DNA from: Sycobia sp. Sy_11
Lineage: Eukaryota; Arthropoda; Insecta; Hymenoptera; Epichrysomallidae
Direction: 5' to 3'
DNA: 64,000 bases
Assembly (NCBI GenBank): GCA_018907035.1
Contig: JACCIC010000014.1
Location: 2,860,001 to 2,924,000 of the forward strand
Shown: in pieces, positions 23,560 through 36,349 of the stretch
How positions within the stretch are numbered: the first letter of the stretch is position 1
Layout: the number at the start of each line of letters is the position of its first letter
Translations under genes and position numbers: made by a program
Notes under the pieces: model-generated
Told to the model about the DNA's origin: nothing
What the model saw: only the letters and a program-made list of their open reading frames with translations
Database searches by the model: none

Positions 23560-23739
23560 CGAGAACAACAGATATAAATAATATAGGAAAATAACTAATA
23601 CTTTATGCGCATTTCTACCCCTATCTTTCTCCTCCTTCTTTCTCCCCTCCCACCTCGTCCTTCTCTTTTTTTTTCGCAACGTCCGCGGCAGAAATCCGCG
23701 CGCATTTTTATCAATAATAAAGTCACTTTCAGAAATAAA

Positions 23740-25210
23740 CACTTATATTAATCCGTTTAGAGCGTTATTTATACACGTACGCGCGCGCATATATAGAAAT
23801 TTATAGCCCCATGCATATTCATTGAAATTTGGTCGAAATGCCCCAAGCGCGCGCATTAATTTTCGCCACTCCCGATCGCGGCGTCGTTCGCAATATAAAA
23901 ATGTCAACAATATATAATATCGGCTAAATCATCAAACGTCTAATGCTTGAGGTTTTTTTAGCCAAGTAAAGATAATAAAACGGTAGAATTACAGTCCAGC
24001 TAATGTCGTATTTTGATACTCAGCTGCGTGGAAATAATGAAAAAATTTTGCACGTTTCTTTTTCATGTTCATGTTTTATACACACGCGCGCGCGCGCACG
24101 CATAGAATTAGTATATATACCTGATACCTTACACAGTAGAGAAGGTAAAATATGGGAATGAATGCATTATGGAGAGGGAGATAATTGTTGACTTTGTAAG
24201 TTCCCGATTCTGCATAACTATGAATTTTTCGAAAGAATTAGGAGGGTAAAAAACGGTCGAGAGAGCGCAAGCATTTTCAAAATTATACCAGTCGCCGGAC
24301 CGTGTGGCGCACAGACTGCATTGCCGGCAAAATGACAAATGCGCTGTAATTCCTATTATACGAGTATATATTATGTTTGGCGATGCCTCAACTCTCTCAC
24401 TTTCGCGGACTTTTCATATGCGAGTAAAATTGAGAGAATAATTTCCCTTTTTGCGGGGAATGATAAGAAATCCTAACCTATATTTCATCTCGCTCTAACT
24501 GTTTTTTTTTTTTTTTTTTAAATAGATGCTCGTGAAACCATGCAGCTACATCCTCGCGTTCGTGCAAAGAGTGGAATGGTGATTTTTAAAAAATAAAAAA
24601 AATTTCAACTCGATAAAAAATCGTAAAAACAACCAGCGGTGCGCTCTGTCGTTGTCTCAGGAATAGTTATATCGCGTGTACGAGGGCGCCACCGAATGAA
24701 TAACAGAAATGGCCGCCACGAGCGTAGACCAGAGGTGCTGCAGTTTTCACATGGAGTGAACTGATATGTTGATTGAAAAATAGGTTACATTTGAATGAAA
24801 TACTGAGCGTAATAGAAAAGGGAATTAAATTAATAAATATTTTTATCGGCCTTACAGTCTTTATATTATAATATATTAAACTAAAATAATGACATACTGT
24901 CATACTATCCTTGTTTATTATCACTTCCATTATATAGTATAATATAATATATGTTAATATTAATATTAATATTAATTCACTTTAGTAAAACAATTTTTAT
25001 TTTTCTTTATTTCAGTAGTTTTTACGTTTTTAACAGAAATGTTTAAAGAATTTCGAATTTGCGCTCCACTTATTGTATACTCAGGTCATGCCATTTATGT
25101 TAGTTCTACTCTCTACCGCTAGTAACACATACTATAGTGTAATTGCAATTTTAATGAATAAGTCAGGGGGAAGTTAGAAGAAAAAGAATAATAATAAGAA
25201 GAAGAAAAAC
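23740..25210. other. Unique, mainly AT-rich segment
   Basis: Contains a T run (24502-24520), a CG run (24087-24098), an (ATTAAT)n patch (24953-24976) and a good acceptor at 25014-25015 without a partner donor. No gene identified. Confidence 0.4.
24953..24976. repeat. (ATTAAT)n short tandem repeat
   Basis: About four hexamer units. Confidence 0.85.
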
Positions 25211-25496
25211 GTGACACGTGCGGTATTATATTTCACTCCACATAGTCTCGACGACTCTCGTATATAAGCGCGATAATAAGAAACCAACGAAGGAGAGTGA
25301 AAAAAACGGGGCAATAGACAATAATATGCGCACAAGGGAGGTCGGAAAAGGTAAACGCGCGAACTCTATCGCAACGAAAAAAAATTGCGCAATACTGAAG
25401 CGGACTTATATTATCACGCGCGCGCGCGGCCGGCAAATATCAGGGATATAAATGTAGATAAGATAATATATGTACGTTAACGGACGGTCGGTGCGT

Positions 25497-25499
<3 letters not shown>

Positions 25500-25545
<46 letters not shown>
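25500..25545. repeat. (TA)23 microsatellite
   Basis: A perfect TA run. Confidence 0.97.
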
Positions 25546-25553
<8 letters not shown>

Positions 25554-25672
25554 GTGTGTTGCGCAGCCATGCGATAAATCAGAATCTTTGCTAGCAAGTG
25601 CAGCGTGCTCGTGACTTCAATTATTATACTTGCGGTGTCTTGCATACGTACGATTTTGCGTCTTACCACCTG

Positions 25673-25721
25673 TCTCTCTCTCTCTCTCTCTTCTTTGCAA
25701 GATCCCATATTACAGTTCTAG

Positions 25722-25754
<33 letters not shown>
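25673..25754. repeat. Inverted (CT)n ... (GA)n pair
   Basis: A CT tract (25673-25691) and a GA tract (25725-25754) are separated by only 33 bp, so the arms are complementary and could form a 19-bp perfect hairpin in DNA or RNA. Confidence 0.9.
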
Positions 25755-25757
<3 letters not shown>

Positions 25758-25939
25758 GAGTGAGGAGGAGGGGAGGTGAAAAATAGAGCAGGAAAACAAT
25801 AAGAGGGTAAGATTCAAGGTTCTTTGTTTATAATGTACATCGACAATTGGAGTCAAAAGGCTACAGTATGTCATGTTTATATATATAAATGTGCGTTTAA
25901 GCAGCTGTAAGCCAACCTTGCAAATAATTCGCATCTATT

Positions 25940-26880
25940 GTGTGGGTGTATTTCGCACGCATATACGGGGCACGATATCGGAGCATCGACGGACAAATTA
26001 GCGAAATGGCAAGGACTCATTAGATTTATTATTAGAAATAAATAGATAAAAATTGGTCAGGCATCGTCATTGGGAACTTAATTGGTGACGTGGCTTTGTA
26101 ATAGTACATCGGTAATGTCGTGGTATGCCAAAGTTTTTTTTTTTTATAGTGTTTATGTGGAACGTCGGTGATTTCTGTCGAAGCAATGGTTAATTAAAAA
26201 AAATATCGTTGGTTAAGTTTATTAAATCCAAACGAGGGTCATTTTATACAATGGAAAAGCTTATTAACCCAAGTTTTATTATTAAAGCCGCGAGAAAAGT
26301 TCAATACCTGAAGGTATCGGTGTGGTCAGTTTTACAGCTGTTTGTTGCAGATTAAAAACGTGCCGACGTCATAGATCAGCCGTAAAACGTTATTTGGCCT
26401 CCAGACGCACTGAAACCGTATTAGAATCCTCGAATGTTTTGCCATGGTAACGGATTAGTCCATCTACAAATTTTCAATTGTACTACGAACTATCCGAACA
26501 TGGATGTATGGCAATAATTTTTTAAATATAAATATAAATAAATTTAAATATAAATAAATTTCGACTATTGAAGGATCAGCTATTTTTTTCAGACACCGCT
26601 ATGCACGATTTGATCATTGAAACCTACTGAAGCGAATTTACGTCGCATTTATTGCCAGTCAAGTCACAAATAACAATAATATCGTAAAGATATTTAAACA
26701 CGTCTACGGTCTTCGCAAACCTTCAGGATTAGATAGGTGGACTTAAATTTTCTCAAATTTATCTTCTGCATACATCTATTTAGCCTCGGTTTTTCCCAGC
26801 TATTCTAAGCACTGGTTTCGATTTTCCGACGAGGAAGCGCGGAACAATTTCAAGCTCCATTATATTATATACCCTTTCGA
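25940..26880. other. AT-rich unique island
   Basis: Contains acceptor-like sites (GTTGCAG ending 26350; TTTTTTCAG ending 26592) with no donors following within exon range. All frames close quickly. Confidence 0.4.
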
Positions 26881-27193
26881 AGAAGAACGCACGGAAGAGA
26901 GTGCGTATACTGTGGGATGGGAGGAAGGAAAGGGCGCAAAAGTCGTGGAAGAAGAAGCGAGCGAATAAAAAGACCGGACACAGCTTGCACTCTTGGGCCG
27001 AGGGGGGTGGTGGGGGGATATTGTGAGGGCAGAAAGAGAGGAAGAGGCGTGGGAGGGGGGGGCAATTCCGCGACGACAATTGGCGAGTTTAATGCGCAAT
27101 TTTCAAGTCCGCGTAACGCAATTATACTCGGTCGTTGTTGTGCCTTGCGCACGCGCGCACTTTTCTCGGTATATGTATATGTATAGTGGCGTA

Positions 27194-27196
<3 letters not shown>

Positions 27197-27224
<28 letters not shown>
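27197..27224. repeat. (AT)14 microsatellite
   Basis: A perfect 28-bp run. Confidence 0.96.
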
Positions 27225-27379
27225 CGTCGCATCTAATTGCGAGACGCACGCCTAGTTAAAATTGCGTATAGTGTGCCGCGTGTTATACACACCGCTTTTT
27301 CTACATACGTGCTGTGGACTTTTTTGTCCATCCCTCTCTCTCTCTCCTCTCTTTCTTTCCCCCTCGGCTTTTCACTCTT

Positions 27380-28300
27380 TATTGTGTACATTTAATTGAA
27401 TATATATGCAAATGGAGCTTCTTTCGTTTTTTTCTTGGCTGTGAAGAGATATTTCCGGTTTTTTTCATAATTTATATTCCTTGTTTTTTAAGAATCTTAT
27501 AAGTTGCCTGATAATACGAAAACTATAAATTCTGTTAGAAACTTTCTGATAATCGGTTGAAGGACAAATCGGAGTGTAATCTGACCATTCGAAGATTCTC
27601 TTCACAATATTCACGTTTGTTAAGAGACGTTTTATGACTTTGTTGTCGGAATTTTCATGAATCCTTGCATTATTCGATTAATTACATATTTTATTTAAGA
27701 AGCTATCTAATTATTAATCTTTTAAGAAGCTATCTAAAGAACAATTTTTCAATGTATCAAGGAGAAATAGTAGAAAATACAGTAGTAAAAAATAGTAGTC
27801 GTTGTAAAATCGTAGTCAAGTATTGAATCATGCAACGGAGGATATGCCTGTTAAATTGAACGCACGTTAATCCTGAATTAGTTTTGAAGATTTTTTTGCC
27901 ATATAAGCATCTTTTATCTTCTTATTATCTTCGTAAATGGAGAAATCAAATGCACATAATCGTCATACTCATTTTTATTTTTTTATGTTACTTTTTTTTA
28001 CCCACAATAGCGAGCTCGGCGTTAGTCGGGCGATAAAAAAATACGATGCCTTTCCACTTGGACTACATCCAGAACTGAATTCATGGGGCTCTACTTTATT
28101 ATTACGATCATTAGATAATTACATTTACGTCTTTATCGATATACATATTAAATTACTACAGAATTTCTCTATTATTTGCCATAAAACTCGATTGCCCTTA
28201 CGCATACGCACGCGTGAGCATGGATTTTTTTAAACGATCAGTCCTTAAATGTAGTATATATAGCCTATATCGCGCTGCGCGGCGGCGTAGCTTCGCCTTT
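27380..28300. other. AT-rich unique island
   Basis: No microsatellite and no exon or RNA gene seen. A short direct repeat (AAGAAGCTATCTAA) occurs at 27699 and 27724. Confidence 0.45.
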
Positions 28301-28434
28301 TCGTCGAACGCCGGAATGCGGAGCCCGTCGGTTTTTTCCCATCCCTCGATATGTATATAGAAACTCTACAGCGAGCTGAACCATCCATTTGGCTTGCAAA
28401 TATTCGCCGAGCATGGGGCCTCAAAGTGTATGTT

Positions 28435-28437
<3 letters not shown>

Positions 28438-28488
<51 letters not shown>
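28438..28488. repeat. (TA)25 microsatellite
   Basis: A perfect TA run. Confidence 0.97.
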
Positions 28489-28495
<7 letters not shown>

Positions 28496-28556
28496 CGCAT
28501 ATACATCTGTGTACATATACGAAGGGTTCGAGTTTTACTCCTGAACGCTTGCGCGT

Positions 28557-28557
<1 letters not shown>

Positions 28558-28588
<31 letters not shown>
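28558..28588. repeat. (CT)15 microsatellite
   Basis: A perfect CT array, 70 bp after the TA run. Confidence 0.96.
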
Positions 28589-28590
<2 letters not shown>

Positions 28591-29117
28591 CGGAGTTTCT
28601 GAACATTAACGATTTTGAGGGCTTTTGTGAAAGTTCGCCTGAGCCGCCGCGCTATTATTATACGAGGTGTTTTAAAATCGCATATATGTGTAGCGAGTAC
28701 AGCTGACGCATAGACAATGCCGGGCAAATATTGCGAGCGAGTGCGAGCGGCTAATGCCACGGTGTTTTTTCTTTTTTTGTCTCGGGCGCCGAGCCGGGGC
28801 CAAGCGTTAAAATGAAATAAATCGAAATAGTCATAGTTATCTGTATATACGTATACGCGGGCGCGCGCGCGCGCGTCTGTGTATGATTGCGCGTAGGCTC
28901 GGGGCGCGCACGTGGCTTTGCTCCGGGGATAGATTTATATTGTTAATTATTGGAGGAAAATGAGTCGACGACGCATGGGATGCAGTACCAGACTTCCAGG
29001 AATACGTGCAATTTTCTCAAGCCTATATCGCCGATCTTGACGCCGGACAGGGGGAGGGGGGCTGCGTTCCTTTGTCAGGAGCGATAAGAGTCCCGTGGCG
29101 CTTGCCTTTTGCGCAAG

Positions 29118-29187
29118 ATATATATCTATCTATCTGTTTATCTATCTATCTATCTAAACTATCTGTCTGCCTGTCTGTCTGTCTGTC

Positions 29188-29224
<37 letters not shown>
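29118..29224. repeat. (TATC)n-(TGTC)n-(TA)n compound repeat
   Basis: Three successive motifs: TATC units (29120-29155), TGTC units (29163-29189) and TA units (29190-29224). The gradation suggests one array evolving by transitions. Confidence 0.95.
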
Positions 29225-29227
<3 letters not shown>

Positions 29228-30309
29228 GCACATACGCACACATATATGTATGGAGTAGCCAGAAATATCGGTCAGTTGCACCATCTATCTGTAATTTATA
29301 GAAAAGTAAAGGAATGAACTCCGGAAAGTTGTATACACGAAGCTATCTCATACCTTCTCCCGTACCTTTTGCCGCGTATCATTGCCGTAACGTTAATGGC
29401 CCGTTGCTCTGATTAATTATTATCCCGCTCTCGAGCTCGACTTCATACTTCATAAAACGATCCGTCAGCTCTTGCATGATGTATGCGTCGCTGGGGATCG
29501 AAAAGAACACGTTCTAAAGCGCTCTAACGGTGCGCGTTCTTTATATATATCTGAGACGAATTACGAAACGCGGATAGACGAGAAATGGTTCAGTCTTTAT
29601 TAAAGGCGAATAAAAAGTGCAAATGCATTGCGGTGATACACGTCGATGGATCGACAGAACGCCCGGATTACGCACGAAGAGGCTCGGACGAAACCCATCG
29701 TACATACCGTATACTCGCGTCCACTTTCGAAATTCGCATGGGGTGGCTTCGCCACCTGCACTATTCGTGGACACGTTGCGTCACGCTGCCGTGCAATTTT
29801 CACACCTATATGGTGCCGTCGTCGCCGTTCGTTGACGGTCGCTTACGGTTCGTCTCGTCGTCGACGAAGTGTGAAGGTAGCGCGAGGCGGTTGGGGTGGT
29901 GGGGTTGGCGTAAAAAGGGATCAAAAAGGTAGGCAGGAGCGAGGGTGGCACCGACCAATATCAATTAAGCATCGACTCATATACACGTGCGGGCGTTTCC
30001 AATTGCAAAAACAGAGAGTCGCTCTTTTTCCCAGCTTTTCGCTTTCTACCGGTTCTTACATATATATATATATAGTATATGATAGTCACTTCTGGTAATT
30101 CCGCCGAATGCTATTATGCATTTTCTCTCCGCGCCCCGACAGTCCTTTGCCGTTGCCCGTACCACTTTCCTCTTTCTCATTTCAGTGTTCCACTGCGATC
30201 GATACCTCGTCTCTTCTGTTCCAAGTTTTCGGAGCACCAGCCGCGGGCGGTATTCGTTTTATACCTGCGCACGTACACACATTTATATCCGAATGAGGCG
30301 ATGATTTGT

Positions 30310-30312
<3 letters not shown>

Positions 30313-30362
<50 letters not shown>
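30313..30362. repeat. (TA)25 microsatellite
   Basis: A perfect TA run. Confidence 0.97.
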
Positions 30363-30363
<1 letters not shown>

Positions 30364-30621
30364 GAGTAGGAATCGCGCCATTAATTGTAATAGTCGCGAG
30401 AAGGGGAGCGAGGGAAGGAGCAAAAGCATTTCCCTCGATAAATCGAACTGTTTCCTTGCGCTTTCGCTCAATTGTGTTTCGCGATAATCGTCCATAAAGC
30501 TGACGGGGATAGGTTTATGGATAAATTAAATTGCCTTACGGAACAGCGAGATGAAATTGTATAGTTTTCATTTTCATCTCGAGTAAAAACGACTGTTAAA
30601 GTATGCGGAGGAAGACAGACG

Positions 30622-30674
30622 AAGAGAGAGTGAGTGAGTGAGTGAGAGAGGGAGAGAGAGGGAGAGAGAGGGAG

Positions 30675-30726
<52 letters not shown>

Positions 30727-30734
30727 GTGAGTGA
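30622..30734. repeat. Complex (GA)n/(GAGT)n/(GGGA)n array
   Basis: A purine-rich array framed at both ends by GTGA tetramers, with three near-identical 10-bp GA/GGGA units (30650-30679) and a pure GA core (30679-30723). The symmetric framing is unusual. Confidence 0.95.
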
Positions 30735-31249
30735 AAAGCGAGTGTATCATGTTGATGCTTATTGTTTCTCAGAAATCTTAAAAGATATATCCTATGGATT
30801 TTAGGTTAAATATGATGGAAGTTTCTCGTTCGACGGCAATAGAGCTCGGATTTCCATAATACCGAAAGTAAGTACGGCCATTTTCTGAAATCCGCGCCGT
30901 TACGCGAACGGGAAGGAAGGATGAAAGTGTCGCTGTAAAAAACCGTTCGATTTTTCATAAACTGAAACTGCGCGCGCGCGCGGACACAGACCTCCGAGAC
31001 CCGAGAACCATCTGATTATATCGATTTTCCACATTGGCTGCGCGCTTTTCACTGAAAGACAATCGTATTACATTTATATATATAGGGATAATTCAATATT
31101 TTCTCGAAAGAAAAAAAAAATAGGTCAGTCTGCCTGAGCCGGTAATGAGAAGAAATTCGAATTCACCATAAGCGAAGAAAAATACATACGTTTTTTATGC
31201 GCGAAGCCGATATCGGGATCATTCCGTGGCTGATATAATCGCATCAGCA

Positions 31250-31274
31250 TACACACACACACGCGCGCGCGCGT

Positions 31275-31317
<43 letters not shown>
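31250..31317. repeat. (CA)n(CG)n(CA)n array
   Basis: A CA array interrupted by a CGCGCG core at 31262-31273. The purine-pyrimidine alternation is unbroken, which favours Z-DNA. Confidence 0.96.
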
Positions 31318-31319
<2 letters not shown>

Positions 31320-31525
31320 GTACTTAACATGGGGCAATCGTCTTATCGGGAGCGCGAAGATCTAATCCGCGGATTTACGCGCGCCTAAGGTTTTCGTCGT
31401 GCTGTTGAAACAGAACGCGGCTTGTTAAAAGAGAGTCCCGGCCGCGCTTTCTCTCTCTCTCGAGCGCGTTCTTTTTTTTTTCTTCTTTCTTTTCCGAGCG
31501 ACGCCTTACAGTCCGATTTCCGCAG

Positions 31526-31599
31526 ACATATGCACGCGCGAGCTGGTCGACCCGGTTAATCGGCCGCGAATAATGTACACGTCCGCGGGTTACAATCGC
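31526..31599 (+). CDS. Candidate internal exon, alternative acceptors at 31511 and 31525
   Basis: A strong T/C tract (31470-31494) precedes two possible acceptors: TACAG ending at 31511 and CGCAG ending at 31525. A donor CGC|GTAAGT starts at 31600. One frame is open from 31513 to the donor, with the peptide running Cys-Thr-Arg-Glu-Leu-Val-Asp-Pro-Val-Asn. With the downstream acceptor the 74-nt exon enters in phase 1, matching the phase left by the 15044-15110 candidate, and exits in phase 0. An AG at 31497-31498 inside the pyrimidine region and the local CpG richness, which depletes stops by chance, reduce confidence. No homology is recognised. Confidence 0.2.
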
Positions 31600-31723
31600 G
31601 TAAGTTTGGGAAATTTTTGGAATTTTGGAATTATATACAATCTACCTCTCTCTCACTCTCTGTGTATGCGTGTGTGCGTGTGTGTATTTTATTTACCTGT
31701 GTATTTTTCTATTTATTAATGTA

Positions 31724-31725
<2 letters not shown>

Positions 31726-31791
<66 letters not shown>
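31726..31791. repeat. (TA)26(TG)6 compound microsatellite
   Basis: A perfect TA run passing into TG. Confidence 0.97.
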
Positions 31792-31999
31792 CGAGCACTT
31801 TATTACCAATTGGAGGAATTTAAAATTTGAGAATTAATATTAATAATTATTTTTGTATACAGACGTTGCTTTTTATATTAAAGCAATAACGTTTCAGGTT
31901 TTTTTCATGCGTGTGCGCGCAGACGCGTTCGAAACGAATTAGTTTCTTTTTGGCGCGCGTCAAGAAATTAACGCTAAACGGATTTAAATTTCTAATTTT

Positions 32000-32630
32000 T
32001 TACATAGATCGTAAACCGAATACACCCACTACGTACGCGTACATAAAATATCAATATGCGCAAAAATTAATAAAGTATATATACATGTGGTCGTGCGCTT
32101 AAAAAATGCGCGATTCTGGAAGGAAGTGAGTCATGCGGAAACCGCCGCGCTCCTCTCTGTTTGAATATTCAAGTACATGCCCGCTGTAAAAAATTCATTG
32201 AAAGCTTCGCGGGCCTGTCGTACATCGCATGTAGACACACACACACACACACTCACACGCACGCATATCTATACGGCGCGCCCAAAATTTTCAGTTAGAA
32301 CGGTCCGCAAAATTATATGTGAATACTCTTTCACTAGTCTCCTCTCCTTGTCGGCGCAATACGGCCGCACATCTCAAAGAGTTGGCTATTTTTTTTCTTT
32401 TCTCTTAACGAGGCCTGATGGAATTTCGCGCTTTTTTGCGACACACACACACATACATAAATATATGACGACCGAAAATGTATTTTATTCCCACCACACT
32501 GCCCTCGTACTAATCCCATTTGGCCAATCTCCAACTATCGTGCGTCCGAAATCATCCCCTTCTCGCTCATGCTCTTGCAGTCCTGATTATCTGGAGGAAT
32601 TTGCAAATCAGCCTTTGTGACTAAAGAGGA
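32000..32630. other. Unique sequence, no gene seen
   Basis: Mixed composition with short CA runs (32234-32252, 32442-32452). A long + strand frame across 32177-32620 contains no recognisable domain and no matched splice sites. Confidence 0.35.
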
Positions 32631-32633
32631 AGT

Positions 32634-32638
<5 letters not shown>

Positions 32639-32708
<70 letters not shown>
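32639..32708. repeat. (GA)35 microsatellite
   Basis: A perfect 70-bp GA array, the second longest pure purine tract in the window. Confidence 0.97.
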
Positions 32709-32711
<3 letters not shown>

Positions 32712-32897
32712 AGCTCTAAACTCTGGAAATAGGCACTGCCATGGATTTTAAGCTTTTGGTACTAGGATCAGACCCATCAGTTCTGTGAGACGCGAATGGG
32801 GAGGAGGGCTACATATAATTATAGACGAATTCGCAAGAAACGTGAAACAATCTATCTGTCGCATTTTGCTGGATTACTGGAAGTAGCTTCTCTTCTT

Positions 32898-32899
<2 letters not shown>

Positions 32900-32960
<61 letters not shown>

Positions 32961-32965
32961 TATAC
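32900..32965. repeat. (TA)n microsatellite
   Basis: A perfect 55-bp TA run with a short interrupted extension. Confidence 0.97.
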
Positions 32966-33954
32966 ATCTCCCATTCACCCTATCGCGAATAAGTCTCTCA
33001 AATAAATTGCCTCCTCCTTCTTTTCGTAATCCGTCCCCGTGACTTGTCGAAAATCAATTCCTTCCCCCTCTTTCACTGAATGGCTTAAGGTCTTCAGATC
33101 CGCTTTCTCGTCTCCACCCCCCCCTCCAATAAAAAAGGGATGACGTTACCACAGCTAATTCCTTGCTATTTTATCGCGGCGCTCGATAACTTACCCCCTC
33201 TCTTTTTTACATCGTCTTTTGAATTACCCATACATTACAGAAGTATTCATCTGTATGTGTGTATATGTGTATATATATATATATTATAAATATAATATAA
33301 AAATTCTCAGCTGCGATACATACACATAATTGTGCATCTGTGGAAGAAGTCATTGTTCTCTCGGCGTAGATATGTAACGCAGGAGTTTCGCGTTTACCAA
33401 TAAATCGCTTCGTATACTACAGCTGTAGCGTTCGCCCGATGGGTGGGGGAAAGCAGCGACAATTAGAAAAGTGTACCTAACTCTCGCGCGAGTTTTACCG
33501 CCGCCACGGTTTACCGCGTCCGCGGCGGTTAGTTATATATATATATATATAATACAAATGTAACTCGCGAAAAGGCGCGCCCGCGTTACCGCGCTTTCTC
33601 CTACCGGATAACCGAAGGTTTCCCCGCGGGTAGCAATGAAAAAAACAAGGAAAAAAAAAGCACTCGGCCGAGCCATTGTCTCGCTTGGGTTTTTCTGGAG
33701 ATATATATGTACATATACGAACCCATACATGCGCACGCATACATACGCATCTGTATTACATATAGATACAAACTCCTGCGTACCGTCGCACCGAGCACCA
33801 AGATATTGTTACTCCCGCCCACACGCGGCGCTGCGGCTTTCGGCTCGGGATCTATACTTGCATTAATTCGACGGCTGTCGGTCGGCCGGCGTCTTACGTA
33901 AATTTCGCAACGCGCCCGCGGGGAGCGAAAGAAATAGGAGGGGGCGGGAGAAGA

Positions 33955-33958
<4 letters not shown>

Positions 33959-33992
<34 letters not shown>
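33959..33992. repeat. (GA)17 microsatellite
   Basis: A perfect GA array after GAA repeats. Confidence 0.95.
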
Positions 33993-33995
<3 letters not shown>

Positions 33996-34416
33996 CACTG
34001 CTGAAGACAAGAGAGTTTCGAGTATTGTTGTCTTTTTACTGTTCTGTAAGTGCCGCAGCCGTCGGTGAGATTTACTGCCGAACGTTTTTTCTCCTCCTTT
34101 CATCCCCCCCACCCTCCTCCCGCTCCCCGTTCCCGTCGTCCTCTCTATTCGAAGAGATGATTATCTTTCTGCAAATTGTGTTTTGACCTTTACGACGACA
34201 CGGGCGCGAGGAGAATAATCCTACGATATTTAGGTGAAATATTACAAGTCCGTCTGGGTGTGTTCGTTACGGAGTAATAGACTACGGCGAACGGTGTATA
34301 TATAAGAGAGTATTGCACCGAGGCTGTTCCTCTTGAGCATTACTCACACGTAACGAATTACCCGAAAAAAGGAGCCTCGAGCGCGCGCCGATGCGCCGCG
34401 TTATGTTATAAAACGC

Positions 34417-34420
<4 letters not shown>

Positions 34421-34461
<41 letters not shown>
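34421..34461. repeat. (CT)20 microsatellite
   Basis: A perfect CT array, 430 bp downstream of the GA array at 33959 and inverted relative to it. Confidence 0.96.
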
Positions 34462-34467
<6 letters not shown>

Positions 34468-34822
34468 CCGTGCGCGCCAGCGAGACGTAACTTTAATATA
34501 AATTTCGAACGTCTAGCCGGCAACGGGCGAGTATAGAGCGCCCAGATTTATAAATCAAACCTATAATACCGCGACAGACGCGGGTACTTGTGGACGTACG
34601 CGGTTCTCTCGTGTGCGTTGCGCGCGCGCGGATGGCAGGGGCCACGAGCGGGAGCTGGGGGGGGGGGGTGAGGGGAGGGCGGCGAGCACTGCGCTCGCGG
34701 AAACGCCCGGAACGTGCCGAAACTTGGGAAAAATCCGCGGGCATCTATAACCATAAAACAGGGAGAAAAGCTCGTCTGTATAAATGTCTATATAGCGGTG
34801 CGCGGAGCGGCGTCATACACGA

Positions 34823-34826
<4 letters not shown>

Positions 34827-34877
<51 letters not shown>
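34827..34877. repeat. (TC)25 microsatellite
   Basis: A perfect TC array with a degenerate tail. Confidence 0.96.
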
Positions 34878-34880
<3 letters not shown>

Positions 34881-34999
34881 TGTCTATCTCTCTCAAAGTA
34901 ATTTCCTCTACTTCACTCTTTCTGTCTCTGTTTCTGAGTCTGTCGAGTATTGTCACTCTTTGGTGTGTTTCTATATATATATATATTCTACGTATAGAA

Positions 35000-35780
35000 C
35001 TCGAGAATAAAAAAGAGAATGATTTTGATTGGAAGAATATTATAAAAATGATTTTTTTATCACGAATGAAAGGAGGCTTTTCTTTTTTATTAAAAACTGC
35101 CTGCTGACGGCCACTTAATGAAAAAAAAGAACATTTGCCGGGGCCAGAGAAAAAGAGATAATTGAAGTAAATCTTTTTTTTCGATATAGAAAGAGATAGA
35201 GGAAGGAATTTCTTGAGAGTTGCAACTATTTCAATACAATGTTGTAAATGCTTTGCTACAATCTTTGCTAAAATATATACTGCATTAAATTTGACGCCGA
35301 GTTCCAATTTGCATATTGATGTATATAATATATATTTTATTAAACCAATTAAAATGTAATCTTCATGTTAAGTGTCAAATAAAAGGCGTTGATACATTAG
35401 AATTGATTTTTTATTGTCAATTACTGACTCTAAACGTAATTAAGTTATATCTCCGATGAAATCGAATTATCAAAACAAAAAAAAATTCTTTTGAAAATAT
35501 GAAGGCTATATGCATTTTGAATGGTAGCTTATACACAGTTTTCTTCATTATACGTGCGCTAAGTATACATAAGCTATCGGCGGTGTCGTTAATTGAGATA
35601 TTTATATATATCGCAATCGATTGAAAATAAAAATATAAGTACACAAAAAAGCAAGTTATATATTTTAATGGGGAAAATATGGACGTTATTACACTGTACA
35701 AAAGCCGGCCAATTATAAAGCTCGAGCAAGACATTAGTTTCTTTGCTGTGTTTCGACGTGCCTGAATCGCTTTGCATTAT
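35000..35780. other. AT-rich unique sequence, no gene seen
   Basis: Microsatellite-free and stop-rich. No paired splice sites seen. Confidence 0.45.
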
Positions 35781-35783
35781 CGC

Positions 35784-35786
<3 letters not shown>

Positions 35787-35825
<39 letters not shown>
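35787..35825. repeat. (TA)n microsatellite
   Basis: A perfect TA run. Confidence 0.97.
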
Positions 35826-35828
<3 letters not shown>

Positions 35829-35996
35829 ATAAACAAATATTTTTTTTTATAAATCCGTTCTCGAGATAAGAAAACCAAAAAAGTGGCTTTAGAACTCGAT
35901 TGAAATCTCGCGGGGCATGAGAAAAATCGAAGGAATGCAAGAGCGAGAGGAGAGAGACAGAGAAAGAGAGGGAAGAAAAAGGCATGCATGTACATA

Positions 35997-36000
<4 letters not shown>

Positions 36001-36046
<46 letters not shown>
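36001..36046. repeat. (TA)23 microsatellite
   Basis: A perfect TA run, 176 bp from the previous one. Confidence 0.97.
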
Positions 36047-36048
<2 letters not shown>

Positions 36049-36349
36049 AACAGGCGCTCCATAATTGTATTTCTATTATTATGCTCTCTTTCCGAAAATC
36101 AATGCCGTTGCGTTTGAATGCAGCGCCGCCACCGTCGCCGCCGCGGCATGTAATTCAAAACCGCAGGGGCGCGACCGCGTTGCCCTCGCGCCACCGCATC
36201 GCGCGCGCCCCTCGATCCGTACAGTTGCGCGAGTCGTTAATCTACCTTGCTCGGGATTCCCGTTTTATAACTATACACAGTGTGCATACGTATAAGGATG
36301 TGCATACATGGTGTACGCGTGTATTAACGTGTATATAAATGCTGTACGC

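Noticed and set aside
30186..30296. Strong acceptor at 30184-30185 followed by open sequence
   Set aside because: All three frames are open, reflecting composition rather than coding, and the only donors are weak GTATTC or GTACAC types.
30773..30867. Acceptor TTTCTCAG at 30772 with donor AAA|GTAAGT at 30868
   Set aside because: Both sites score well by eye, but every frame is stopped within the 95 nt. At most a non-coding exon or pseudo-exon.
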